DNA of 43,213 nucleotides from Paraburkholderia piptadeniae (GTDB lineage Bacteria > Pseudomonadota > Gammaproteobacteria > Burkholderiales > Burkholderiaceae), in NCBI RefSeq assembly GCF_900007165.1, contig NZ_CYGY02000099.1, forward strand, positions 1-43,213, given 5' to 3'. The notes below the pieces were generated by a model. That model was not told where the DNA came from and made no database searches. It saw only the letters and a list, made by a program, of their open reading frames with translations. Positions 1 through 7,815 of this stretch are shown here, piece after piece; position 1 is the stretch's first letter, and each line of letters starts with the position of its first letter. The translations under genes and the position numbers were made by a program.

Positions 1-40
1 CGAAAAGGACGGATACCCCAAATGGGAGGCGACCATATAA

Positions 41-1650
41 GAAATGTCGGGTTTCCGCTAAATAGAAATGTCGTGTTCCGGGTAGGTTGAGCGCCGGACA
101 GCCATCAGGGAGCGCCGGCGATGAACGCGACTGGGACGATCACGATGACGATGCGCGAGCTGGACCGGTACAAGGTGATTCAGGCCGTGGCCGATGGTGT
201 GCTCAGGCCGTGGCGTGCCGCCGAACGGCTCGGACTGACGACACGACAGATCCGGCGGCTGGTGGGCCGGCTGCAGGAGCACGGCCCAGGTGGTCTCGTA
301 TCCGGCCGGCGCTCGAAGCCGAGCAACAACCGGCTGGACGCAGCGACGGCCGACCGGGTGCTGGCGATCATCGTGAGCGCTACGCCGATTTCGGGCCGAC
401 GCTGGCCTGCGAGAAGCTGTACGAGTGCCACGGCATCCGCCTCGCGAAGGAAACGGTGCGCCGGCTGATGACGGATGCCGGGCTGTGGGTGCCGCGCCGG
501 CAGCGTCCGCCGAAGGTGTACCAGCCGCGCGCGAGGCGCGCATGCCTGGGCGAACTGGTCCAGATCGACGGCAGCGAGCATGCGTGGTTCGAGCAGCACG
601 CACCGCAATGCACCCTGTTGGTGTACGTCGATGATGCGACGAGCCGGCTGATGCACCTGCACTTCACGGCGAGCGAATCGACGTTCAGCTACTTCGAGGC
701 CACGCGCGCGTATATCGAGCGTTACGGCAAGCCCGGCGCGTTCTACAGCGACAAGGCGAGCGTGTTCCGCAATACATCGTCTGGCAGGACGGGCAACCGT
801 GTGACGCACTTCGGCCGGGCGATGTATGAACTGAACATCGACACGTTCTGCGCGAACTCGAGTTCGGCCAAGGGGCGCGTGGAGCGCGCGCACCTGACGC
901 TGCAGGATCGCCTCGTGAAGGAGCTGCGCCTGCGCGGGATCTGCACGGTGATCGACGCCAACGCGTACGCACCCTGCTTCATCGCTGCCTATAACGCGCG
1001 CTTCGCGAAGCCGCCCAGGAGCACGTTCGACGCACACCGGCCGCTGCGTGACGATGAGGATCTCGATCTGCTGCTGACGTGGCGCGAGCCGCGCCGTGTC
1101 ACAAAGTCGCTCACGGTGCAGTACGACCGGGTCATGTACCTGCTGGAGGACACGCCGGATAACCGCAGGCTGGTTCACCGTTATATCGACGTGTGGGAGT
1201 ACCCGGACGGGCGCATCGAAATCCGGGCGGATGGCCGGGTATTGCCCTGCCGGCAGTACGACCGGCTGGCGGAAACCGATCAGGGCGCGGTGGTCGAGCA
1301 CAAGCGCCTGGCTCACGTGCTGCAGGTCGCGCAGGCGGTTCAGGCACAGCGCGACAACCGGCGGGCATCCGGCTCCCCTTCGCGCACGAACCAGGGCATC
1401 GAAGTGCGCAAGCCCGGGCGCCCACCGGGTACAAGGAAACAGCGCGAGGTCACGCAGGCCGACGTCGAGCACGTGGTCGTGGAACTCTCGCAACGCAGAA
1501 CGGCGCCGCCGCACAAACCTGGCCGGCGGTCTGCAAGGGACAGCGGAACAGGCGTAAGCGCCTTGCCGGTTCAGGCGCCATCCTTCGACACTGCGTGAGC
1601 TGAAACCCTGAGAGACAGATTTCCAACCTCGCAAAAGCGGACATTTGAAC
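41..1650 (+). mobile_element. ISNCY/IS1202-like insertion sequence, probably inactive
   Basis: The element is defined by the transposase reading frames at 121-1598. The left flank carries two near-identical direct copies of GAAATGTCGnGTTTCC at 41-56 and 65-79. The right flank, read on the minus strand, has AAATGTCCGCTTTTGCG at about 1633-1649, an imperfect inverted match to the left copy. These are the best candidates for terminal repeats. I could not find a convincing target-site duplication, so the exact ends are uncertain. The transposase is frameshifted (separate entry), so the copy is unlikely to move by itself. Confidence 0.5.
121..1598 (+). pseudogene. ISNCY-type DDE transposase, frameshifted
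   Basis: The N-terminal part (121 to about 372) is read in one frame and encodes a helix-turn-helix DNA-binding region (RAAERLGLTTRQIRRLVGRL). The rest, up to the stop at 1598, is in another frame and encodes the integrase-like catalytic core. The acidic residues are visible in LVQIDGSEHAW, AFYSDKASVF and GRVERAHLTLQ, a plausible D-D-E triad. A variable C-terminal tail of about 170 residues follows. Continuity across the break (...DRVLAII | RERYADFGPTLACEKL...) is restored by adding one base, C, at about 372-373. No slippery heptamer is visible there, so I read it as an inactivating deletion rather than programmed frameshifting. The family call comes from the fold order and overall protein pattern. 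Confidence 0.8.
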
Positions 1651-2221
1651 TTGGCTGGAACCCGGGCATCGAAATCTGGCGAATTTGAATGGCCAGTTGC
1701 GTTGGAGCGCTAATGAAAAGGCATTTATTTTCCTCACCGTATTCTCGCGCACCAGTGTGCCGAGAGAATGTTCAACGTGGCTCGACGTTCCTTGAAGCAT
1801 TCGCGGAACATCTTGGTCTTACGGCACCTCCGTTTCAGCAAATTTTGTCCGAATCCAAATCCCGCCAAGCCCTGGGTACGCGAGGCGCTGCGCGATCGGT
1901 CAGGGTTTAGACCATCGTCGGGGTCCGGGTGGTGCCATCTGGTGAGCTTGCATTTCAACGACACATGGGGAGGCAAACCGGACGATGGTAGTGAATGGCT
2001 GGAATGTCAGCCAAGTCTCGGCGCAGATGCTGAATTCTCAGAACAACGCGGGCCGCCCATATTCGCTCAATCGATAAAACGTCCATTAAATCAGCATATT
2101 AGCTGTGATGTGCGCGGCTTTGAATTCTGGCATAGCCCTTGCTCAAGAGGTGTCCACTGGCCGCCAAGGCCATCAAATGCGCGACGCCTCGATGCAGTCC
2201 GCGCACGCAAATCAAGGAGAC
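1651..2221. other. Intergenic stretch, no convincing gene
   Basis: About 570 bases between the transposase relic and a possible small gene. Open frames exist on both strands but lack recognisable domains, good ribosome binding sites or Burkholderia-like amino-acid patterns. It may hold decayed DNA next to the insertion sequence. Confidence 0.4.
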
Positions 2222-2380
2222 ATGCGCTTTGCAAACCATTTCGCACGCCCTGACCCATTCGAGGCGAGATATCGATGGCGATCGCCGTGCTCGCTGATGC
2301 CGTTCGCGCAGATCACCCCGCGTATTGGCGGCGCGATCGTCGTCACGCTGACGCTGATCCTGCTTGCGCATTTCGGTTGA
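2222..2380 (+). CDS. Possible small membrane protein
   Basis: This 52-residue frame starts at an ATG preceded by AAGGAG at ideal spacing, which is the main reason for choosing this start over the longer in-frame extension. The C-terminal third (RIGGAIVVTLTLILLAHFG) is a single hydrophobic segment long enough to cross the membrane. The N-terminal half is basic and aromatic, so the protein would be a small single-pass type with its N-terminus in the cytoplasm. I do not recognise the family. It lies between an insertion-sequence relic and a DUF3579 gene, and may be a truncated remnant rather than a functional gene. Confidence 0.4.
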   Translation: MRFANHFARPDPFEARYRWRSPCSLMPFAQITPRIGGAIVVTLTLILLAHFG

Positions 2381-2444
2381 TGCTGTCACGCCCCAAGTGA
2401 GGCGACAGCGTGGCGCCATCCGTCATTGGGTACCAATGAGATTG

Positions 2445-2598
2445 AACGCGCGCGTAGGACCGCGCTCTCGATGAGATCGACGAGGCCGGCGCCCACCGGC
2501 CGGAGCTTCACGCGGCGAGCCTCAACAGCGAACTCGACCGCTTCGAGATGATGCAGATTGCCGCGCGGGATGCGCAAGACGAAGAGATTGACAAGTAA
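2445..2598 (+). pseudogene. Possible 3' remnant of a small helical protein
   Basis: Immediately after an in-frame TAG, the frame ending in TAA at 2598 reads as a charged helical tail (ELDRFEMMQIAARDAQDEEI). It looks like the C-terminal end of a real protein, but no start codon or upstream portion fits. The DUF3579 gene follows 40 bases later. I do not recognise the family. Confidence 0.25.
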
Positions 2599-2638
2599 CG
2601 ACTCGACAGATAATCGGCAACGGGAGCGCAGCGCAAGC

Positions 2639-2968
2639 ATGGATCGCATCAGACTGACCAGGCAAGACGATATCGAAGGCTATTTGATCAGGGGCATCAC
2701 GCATCGACGGAATGTGTTCCGGCCCGGCGACTGGACAGAGCGGCTGATGGGCGTCATCACGCTGTTCGTCGGTGAAAAGCGGCCGGGTTTTCACGTTGCA
2801 TCGACGCACCTCGCGATGCCCGTCATCGATGCCGGCATCCGATGCCTTTTCGTTTGCGCCGAATTGCGTGATATCTGTCCGGGCGCATTCGACTTCGTTA
2901 TTCGCTTTGCGGAAGACAACGAGTTGCCCGTGAACTTTTGCACCGCGCCTTTGTTCTCCGCGCGCTGA
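2639..2968 (+). CDS. DUF3579 family protein
   Basis: The protein is 109 residues and matches the DUF3579 pattern of beta-proteobacteria: an opening IRGITHRRNVFRPGDWTERL, a variable middle, and the end module IDAGIRCLFVCAELRDICP followed by a helix (FDFVIRFAEDNELPV). The family is small, soluble and of unknown function. The ATG at 2639 was chosen because the family starts close to this conserved block; an upstream extension in the same frame from 2558 lacks family features and uses a non-ATG start. The gene sits alone in a zone of relics with no operon partner. Compared with what I recall of family members, the middle segment (GEKRPGFHVASTHLAM) is plausible but variable. Confidence 0.75.
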   Translation: MDRIRLTRQDDIEGYLIRGITHRRNVFRPGDWTERLMGVITLFVGEKRPGFHVASTHLAMPVIDAGIRCLFVCAELRDICPGAFDFVIRFAEDNELPVNFCTAPLFSAR

Positions 2969-3270
2969 GCCTGGCGCCCTGCACTAACGCCTTTCTTGTC
3001 TCTTTCTATTTACGCGCAGAAGCGAGTCCGTCTGGCGCAGGAAGCGGAGCAGACCGATCTCGCCGACGTTCTCGTCATGCGCGTCGCGCAGCGGCAGTTT
3101 CCCCAAAAGTTTTTTTAACGAGGTCGTCCTAACCTAACGATGCGTGCGCAGATCGACGAGCGTGTGCTGCAGCTCCTCGTCGACGATGTCATTGCGTCCC
3201 GCGCTGATCGGAATGCCTTGCTCGTAGAGTGGTGCTCTCGGATCAGTCCTGGCTGCGCTCGCCGCGCAAA
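2969..3270. other. Intergenic stretch with possible decayed coding DNA
   Basis: No intact gene. The plus-strand text near 3018-3110 reads KRVRLAQEAEQTDLADVLVM, and the minus strand at about 3140-3255 reads APLYEQGIPISAGRNDIVDE. Both look like protein fragments in otherwise broken frames. I do not recognise either. Confidence 0.3.
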
Positions 3271-3690
3271 TCAGATCACTTTCGAGACGTCTGGCTCGCG
3301 CTGCGTACGGATGTACGCCTCGAAGCGCCTCGTTTGCGTATCGAACAATCCCACGCGGTCATCGTCCTGCAACACGAATGCGATGCCTCTCGCGTGATCG
3401 AACGACAAGGCGATCGCTCGCGCGGACATCGGGACATGGTCGGTCTCTTCGAGGGTGTCTGGATTGACGAGGGACAGGCTGCGCTCGCCGTAATTCGTGA
3501 CGATGAGCATGTCGTCGCTCCAGCGGTGAATGCGCGTGAGGTCGTCACGCGAAGCCGCTGAGTGGCGCGTTTGCATTGTCCCCGTATCAATTGCGCTCAG
3601 CGCGTGTTGCTCCAGCGGTTGCTGACAAACAGTGTGCGCTCGTCGCTACTGAGACAGCAGCCCTCCGGCTTCTCCCCTGGATGACATGCC
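3271..3690 (-). pseudogene. YncE-like beta-propeller protein remnant
   Basis: On the minus strand two frames join into part of a repeat protein of the YncE / SMP-30-like beta-propeller type. The first, about 3690-3605, reads SSDERTLFVSNRWSNT. The second, about 3600-3271, continues LSAIDTGT and then MLIVTNYGERSLSLVNPDT, with ARAIALSFDHARGIAFVLQD and RVGLFDTQTRRFEAYIRT as the next blades. Each blade shows the typical 'strand-Asp-x-Asn/Thr' rhythm. The frame change at about 3600 and the loss of both ends show a decayed gene. Full-length relatives are usually 300-400 residues and are often secreted, but no signal peptide remains here. The family call is from repeat pattern only. Confidence 0.55.
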
Positions 3691-4383
3691 ACAGGAAGCG
3701 CCAGAGGATCCCATGGGCGGACTTTTCTCACAGTAACGGCCCCAGCAGGTTGCGGATGCGGTGATTATCGTCGGTGAGCGTTTCACATACGCTGGCTGGG
3801 TGACTTGCCGGCGGCCTGTCTGTGACGCGCAGGAAGAAGGTCAGCTCGATGGTACGGGTCGACGCCTTGAGTTTGCAGACCCGAACGATCATCGTCACTC
3901 TCACCGCATCGTACTTCCCCAGCTCCTGCGCGTACCGTATCCCTGGTTCGTCGCCTTGTGATCATCGAAGAAGGCTTGTTCGCCGCCTCGCCTGCTGCAA
4001 TCACAAGCGCTTCATCGTTCCGTACTGCTTTCCACGTTTTCTTTTCGGTGGATCGGACGCTGCCGGTACTGCTGCATCTCTACTTCTGCGGCATTTGTCC
4101 GACCTCACTCGAGGGTATCAACCTGCGCGACACCTTCGACTTTCCGATTGCCGACTGCGCGGAGCGACTCATGCCAAGCCTGAATCCCAGCATGCTATTC
4201 CTTTCTAAGCGCACCGGCTCCAGGCGATGCCCGGGATGCGCATTTCTTCCCTTGCTGGACAGCGTTAAAGAGAATTCACGTTCAGCTGATTGTCAACGTG
4301 TATTGTCATCCTGATGAGTTGACGCTTTATTGTATAGACACCGTCTCCTCGAGACACGCCTGCCTGCTCCAGAGCCACGAATG
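3691..4383. other. Intergenic stretch, no convincing gene
   Basis: About 690 bases downstream of the EAL gene. Several open frames of 60-130 codons exist on both strands, but none has a recognisable domain or a credible start. A minus-strand stretch at about 3925-3732 (KASTRTIELTFFLRVTDRPP) looks protein-like but is unassigned. The base composition is less GC-rich than the catabolic island, in keeping with decayed or imported DNA. Confidence 0.35.
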
Positions 4384-5196
4384 TTAAGCCGACTGGGTAT
4401 CGATCAATGCCGCGGCCTTCTCCAACAACATAGGGCGGGCAAACAAATAGCCTTGCACCATTTTGATGTCCAAAGACCGCAGCATGGCCAGTTCGGCGGC
4501 AGTCTCAACGCCCTCAGCGATGAGGACGCTATCCGTCTCCCTGGCAAAGACGAACATTGCCGATGTCAGGGCACGCTTGCTCGAGTCGTCTTCGATGCCA
4601 CGAATCAGACTTGCGTCAAGCTTGATGAGATCGGGATGCAGGCGCAGGACATGACGCATGCTGGCGAAACCCGCACCGGCGTCATCAACCGCGACGCGTA
4701 CTGACGCCGCCCTGAGCGGCGCAAGGGCTTCGATTAACGCCCCATAGTCCGCCACATGACTATGTTCCGTGAGTTCCAGCACCACACGCCCGCCCGGCAT
4801 TCCTCTCAAAACCCTGGTGAGCTCGCCGCACAAAATGGTGTCAGGGGAAACATTGACGGCCACGTAAGCCGGTTGAAGTCGTGGTAACCCTTCCAGTGCC
4901 TGGCGAATTGCAGCGAGCTCAAGCTCTTTTCCCAGACCGACTTTCGCGGCGCTCGCAAACCATTCGTCTGGCGACCCATGACGGAAGCGGGCAAGCGCTT
5001 CGAAGCCGATCACGTGTTCATCGTCCAGCGAATAGACAGGCTGATACACGACCGACAGTTCATGGTTGGTCAGGACCTGGCGTATGCGTGCGACCATTTC
5101 GTCATGCTCGTGGGTGGCGTCCCACTCACGCTCGACAGCGGCGGCCACTTCCTTCAGAGCTTCGACTGCCTCCTGCTGACCGGCTGCTAGACGCAA
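4384..5196 (-). CDS. EAL-domain cyclic-di-GMP phosphodiesterase
   Basis: The 270-residue product is almost entirely an EAL domain that would hydrolyse cyclic di-GMP in the cytoplasm. The signature residues are present: GFEALARF (EAL itself), the Asn of VAVNVSPDT, ELTEH, DDAGAGFASM, LIKLDASLIRG, LIAEGVET and the final QGYLFARP. The metal-binding and catalytic motifs therefore look intact. The frame is open upstream only to 5238, where a TGA lies. No ATG or GTG exists in the extension, so translation would have to use TTG at 5196. The leader (LRARKRRESLRLAAGQQEAV) resembles a linker after a sensory domain, so the gene may have lost an N-terminal GAF or PAS part. It lies 99 bases downstream of the thiolase remnant. 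Confidence 0.8.
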   Translation of the reverse strand: MRLAAGQQEAVEALKEVAAAVEREWDATHEHDEMVARIRQVLTNHELSVVYQPVYSLDDEHVIGFEALARFRHGSPDEWFASAAKVGLGKELELAAIRQALEGLPRLQPAYVAVNVSPDTILCGELTRVLRGMPGGRVVLELTEHSHVADYGALIEALAPLRAASVRVAVDDAGAGFASMRHVLRLHPDLIKLDASLIRGIEDDSSKRALTSAMFVFARETDSVLIAEGVETAAELAMLRSLDIKMVQGYLFARPMLLEKAAALIDTQSA

Positions 5197-5295
5197 CGAT
5201 TCGCGCCTCTTGCGGGCGCGTAAGACACTGCGAGTAAGTCACGACGCGTTCGCCGGCGCAGACGCGTGAAGTTTCGAACAATGCGTAATGACGAA

Positions 5296-5562
5296 TCAGG
5301 GCCGCTCGAGCGCGAGCGCCACGCCCATGCCGCCGTCGATACACAGCGAGGCCAGACCCCGCTTCGCGTCGCGCTTCTGCATTTCGTGCAGCAGCGTGAC
5401 GAGAATACGGCAGCCCGATGCGCCGATCGGATGGCCGATCGCGATTGCGCCGCCGTTCACGTTGACCTTCGACGTGTCCCAGCCCATCTGCTTGTGCACA
5501 GCCAGCGCCTGCGCGGCGAACGCCTCGTTGATTTCCATCAGGTCGAGATCGTTCACGCTCCA
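5296..5562 (-). pseudogene. Thiolase (acetyl-CoA acetyltransferase) C-terminal fragment
   Basis: The last roughly 88 residues of a biosynthetic-type thiolase remain, from WSVNDLDLMEINEAFAA to the natural stop. The catalytic His is seen in NGGAIAIGHPIGASG and the second catalytic Cys in ASLCIDGGMG. The first two thirds of the enzyme, including the nucleophilic cysteine region, are missing. The upstream side is replaced abruptly by IS66 sequence at about 5563-5573, so the break is an insertion-associated deletion rather than gradual decay. Intact homologues are about 390 residues. The fragment cannot be active. Confidence 0.9.
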
Positions 5563-5566
5563 GACA

Positions 5567-5642
5567 GCGGCGCGATGCCTGCCCGGAAGTCGATTGGCTC
5601 GCGGTACAGGAACACCTTCAGATCGGCCTCGAAGTGAAACAT
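5567..5642 (-). pseudogene. tnpB: IS66 TnpB, N-terminal stub
   Basis: The sequence starting at the ATG at 5642 reads MFHFEADLKVFLYREPIDFR, which is the opening of IS66 TnpB (IS66 Orf2). Only about 22-24 codons survive before the frame enters the thiolase remnant. TnpB is normally about 115 residues. Confidence 0.8.
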
Positions 5643-6110
5643 CAGTGCCCGTCTCAATGCCGCGATCATGGCGAACATGAGGGCGGCGTCGTGCTCCGAG
5701 CATTCAAGCTCCAGCTTCACGCCATTGGGCAACTGGGCCGACAGCCATGCTGATGTCGGCGACCGCGAAGACAGATGCGACGACTGATGTTGTTGCTGCG
5801 CGCGTGCAGAGAGCATCGAAGCAGGCGCCGGTGCGGGATTGGCGATCGCGACGACCGGCACAAACGCCGACGCTGAAGCGGCCATGTCGTTGTTGCTCAC
5901 GGGCATTTCCGCCTGCCGATGCAGCCGAACCCATTTACGCAGCTGGTTGGCGTTCACCCCTGCCTTCAGCGCCAGACCAGACAATGACGCACCCGGCTGC
6001 TGGCAAGCCTCGATCAGTCGCCGCTTGTCCATAGGATGGAAGCTGCGCTTGCCATCCACCCCAACGCGTGTCACCCGCAAAGGCAAAAATGAAAGGGCAT
6101 CCTGGGTCAT
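5640..6110 (-). CDS. tnpA: IS66 accessory protein TnpA
   Basis: The product begins MTQDALSFLPLRVTRVG and carries an HTH region of the IS66 Orf1 kind: SFHPMDKRRLIEACQQPGAS, then LSGLALKAGVNANQLRKWVR. A Pro/Ala/Ser-rich linker follows, and then the family's conserved end (VKLELECSEHDAALMFAMIA). TnpA works with TnpB and TnpC in IS66 transposition. The start at 6110 is the ATG that begins the family-like sequence; an upstream extension to 6164 has no family match. The frame runs without a stop straight into the TnpB start at 5642. In typical IS66 elements tnpA ends just before or within the tnpB start, so a small change may have removed its stop. Confidence 0.75.
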
Positions 6111-6397
6111 AAATTGCGTCCGCAAGTTGTTTGCGGACGCAATCGTGGATCTTGCTCGACGCAAAAGCTAGGTGGGGGAAATCGCACGCTTACGCCGCTT
6201 TATGTCATGGCCGGGGTATAGCGGTAGTGTTCCGTTTGCTTCGCAGTTCATTTTGGGCTTCTCATCGTAATTGAGACCCTGTATATCTTCGTCTGTTCAC
6301 GACCACTGGTCGTGCTGCTGAAATTGACTCCGACCCAGGATGGTCCCTTAAAGTTCTATCCCTTACAGGCAAACCAGTCAGAGGGCTGATTCGGTCT

Positions 6398-6670
6398 TTA
6401 GCCTCCGAGTGCTTCGGCCAGACCCTCGTCGATCTTCGAGACGTCGATTGTCAGGCGTGTGCTATCGGGCGGAAATACACACCACGAGCCGTCGTCGTGC
6501 CTAAAGAAATCAAAGTCGAAGTTCCTTGATGAACCTCTCGCCTGGTCGCAGACATATCGCCACTGCTTGCGACGGGTATGGCTAAACCGCGTCACCCGCG
6601 CGCATGCAGCTAACTCGGCGCCTAGCCATTTTTCCACTAGGGATCGCAAGGAAGCCTCGCGAAAACTCAT
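6398..6670 (-). CDS. Hypothetical protein, paired with upstream gene
   Basis: This 90-residue protein starts at an ATG that overlaps the stop of the preceding gene as ATGA (6667-6670), a sign of translational coupling. It is basic in the first half (KWLGAELAACARVTRFSHTR) and aromatic in the second (NFDFDFFRHDDGSWCVFPPD), ending in an acidic helix. No signal peptide or membrane segment is visible. I do not recognise the family. The partner upstream shares the pattern 'W-C-F-x-D-G-S-W-F', so the two may be related or interact. The gene lies between the IS66 end and the MarR gene. Confidence 0.5.
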   Translation of the reverse strand: MSFREASLRSLVEKWLGAELAACARVTRFSHTRRKQWRYVCDQARGSSRNFDFDFFRHDDGSWCVFPPDSTRLTIDVSKIDEGLAEALGG

Positions 6671-7146
6671 CGTGCATCACCATTCATACGCTCTTGACGC
6701 ATTGGACACGCCAACGCCGCGGTCTTTGAAGCCTTTCGCATTGTGTGGGTGTTTCGATAGCTGCTCGCAAAAGAGCCGCGAAACCCCTGCATCTGACAAG
6801 GACGCGCTGTCGTGGGCGATCCTCCAGCGCGTTTCGCCCCCGCGCAGATGTATGTCAACTCAAACTCCGCTATACGATGCGTCATATCGGAAGCTCGTCG
6901 TTCGACTTTTCGTCGGCGCCTCGACTGCGGCCGTCTGGCGGTCCGAATTGCGTGATCGAAGGTTTCATCTGTGGCGACGTGACGGTGGTCGACGCTTACA
7001 AACCAGCTACCATCCGCAAAACACCACCGAATGCGTCGTTCCTCCACCAGGCCACCAAACCATCTCCAGATATCCTCATCCTCGGCATTGGCCGCGTTCG
7101 CAGCGCTTTGCCGGACATGTTTTGCGAAATCCAACAGTTCCTCCAT
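6667..7146 (-). CDS. Hypothetical protein, first of a coupled pair
   Basis: The frame encodes 159 residues from the ATG at 7146. The N-terminal 60 or so residues are the most protein-like: an amphipathic helix (EELLDFAKHVRQSAANAANA), then DEDIWRWFGGLVEERRIRWC and FADGSWFVSVDHRHV. After about residue 75 the composition becomes Arg/Ser/Thr-rich and less structured, so the true end may have been altered by a frameshift. The stop overlaps the next start as ATGA. No domain is recognised. The pair could be a small accessory module, but no toxin or antitoxin motif is apparent. Confidence 0.45.
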   Translation of the reverse strand: MEELLDFAKHVRQSAANAANAEDEDIWRWFGGLVEERRIRWCFADGSWFVSVDHRHVATDETFDHAIRTARRPQSRRRRKVERRASDMTHRIAEFELTYICAGAKRAGGSPTTARPCQMQGFRGSFASSYRNTHTMRKASKTAALACPMRQERMNGDAR

Positions 7147-7277
7147 CAATGAAAGTGACCGGCCATTCCGGAGTTCAAACGCTTTCCATGCTCGTTATCG
7201 TCACCAAAACGACGTTATACTCACCACATCCAACGCTCGGGCTGAGCCCGAACCGCAAGACAACACGTGGGAATCCG

Positions 7278-7739
7278 ATGTCCGTTAGCGCTCGCACCTT
7301 CTTCTATATCCAGCAAGTCGAGCAATTGATTCGTCGTAGACTCGACGAATGTCTGCTGGCCATCGACATTACGGCTGGTCAATACATGGTCCTGAACCTG
7401 ATTGCGCACCACGAGCCCATATCGTCGGCCGATCTGGCGCGCAAGACGATGATGACGGCGCAGTCGATGGGCGAGTTCATTCGGGCGCTTGAGGCTAAAA
7501 AACTCGTCGAACGGCAATCGACCCAGCTCAACAAGCGCACCATGCTGATTTCGTCGACTGCAGCTGGACGTAAGGTTCTCATCCGGTGCGAATCGAAAAT
7601 CGACGAAGCCGAACGTGACTTCTTCAGTTGCCTCAGCGGTGAAGACGTCGCCAGCCTGCGCATCCTGATGAGCCGGGTGCGCAGCGCACAACTCGGAAAG
7701 CACGCCAAGGAAATCGACTCAACAACGCCTTCCATCTGA
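7278..7739 (+). CDS. MarR-family transcriptional regulator
   Basis: The 153-residue product has the MarR winged-helix layout: a dimerising N-terminal helix (TFFYIQQVEQLIRRRLDECL), a helix-turn-helix (SSADLARKTMMTAQSMGEFI then RALEAKKLVERQ), a beta-wing (STQLNKRTMLISSTAAGRKV) and a C-terminal dimerisation helix. MarR proteins usually repress aromatic-degradation or efflux genes and release DNA on binding a ligand such as an aryl-CoA. It converges on the Rieske-type reductase gene that ends the minus operon. It is the only transcriptional regulator in the window, and MarR proteins bind palindromes of the kind found at 13745-13757 and 13835-13847, so it is the obvious candidate to bind there. 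The ATG at 7278 follows a weak GTGGGA; a long in-frame extension upstream is spurious. Confidence 0.85.
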   Translation: MSVSARTFFYIQQVEQLIRRRLDECLLAIDITAGQYMVLNLIAHHEPISSADLARKTMMTAQSMGEFIRALEAKKLVERQSTQLNKRTMLISSTAAGRKVLIRCESKIDEAERDFFSCLSGEDVASLRILMSRVRSAQLGKHAKEIDSTTPSI

Positions 7740-7815
7740 CAATGCACCAGACTGACGGTGTCTGCGCGCAGCACGTCAGTCAATCCGTCTTCGGCCTTTC
7801 TAATCGATGTGACGT

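Larger units (their letters stand above)
5567..6193 (-). mobile_element. IS66-family element, left-end fragment
   Basis: The left terminus reads GTAAGCGTGCGATTTCCCCC on the minus strand, starting at 6193. GTAAGCG is the usual start of IS66-family elements. Inside it are the accessory gene tnpA (6110 inward) and about 22 codons of tnpB. Everything beyond, including tnpC and the right end, is gone. The fragment is fused at about 5563-5573 to a thiolase gene. Confidence 0.8.

Noticed and set aside
180..1634. Long minus-strand open frame opposite the transposase
   Set aside because: It mirrors the plus-strand coding sequence in a GC-rich region and has Arg/Ala/Pro-heavy composition with no domain.
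3958..4314. 118-codon plus-strand frame with hydrophobic stretch
   Set aside because: No ribosome site, no domain and an overlapping competing frame; not enough to call a gene.
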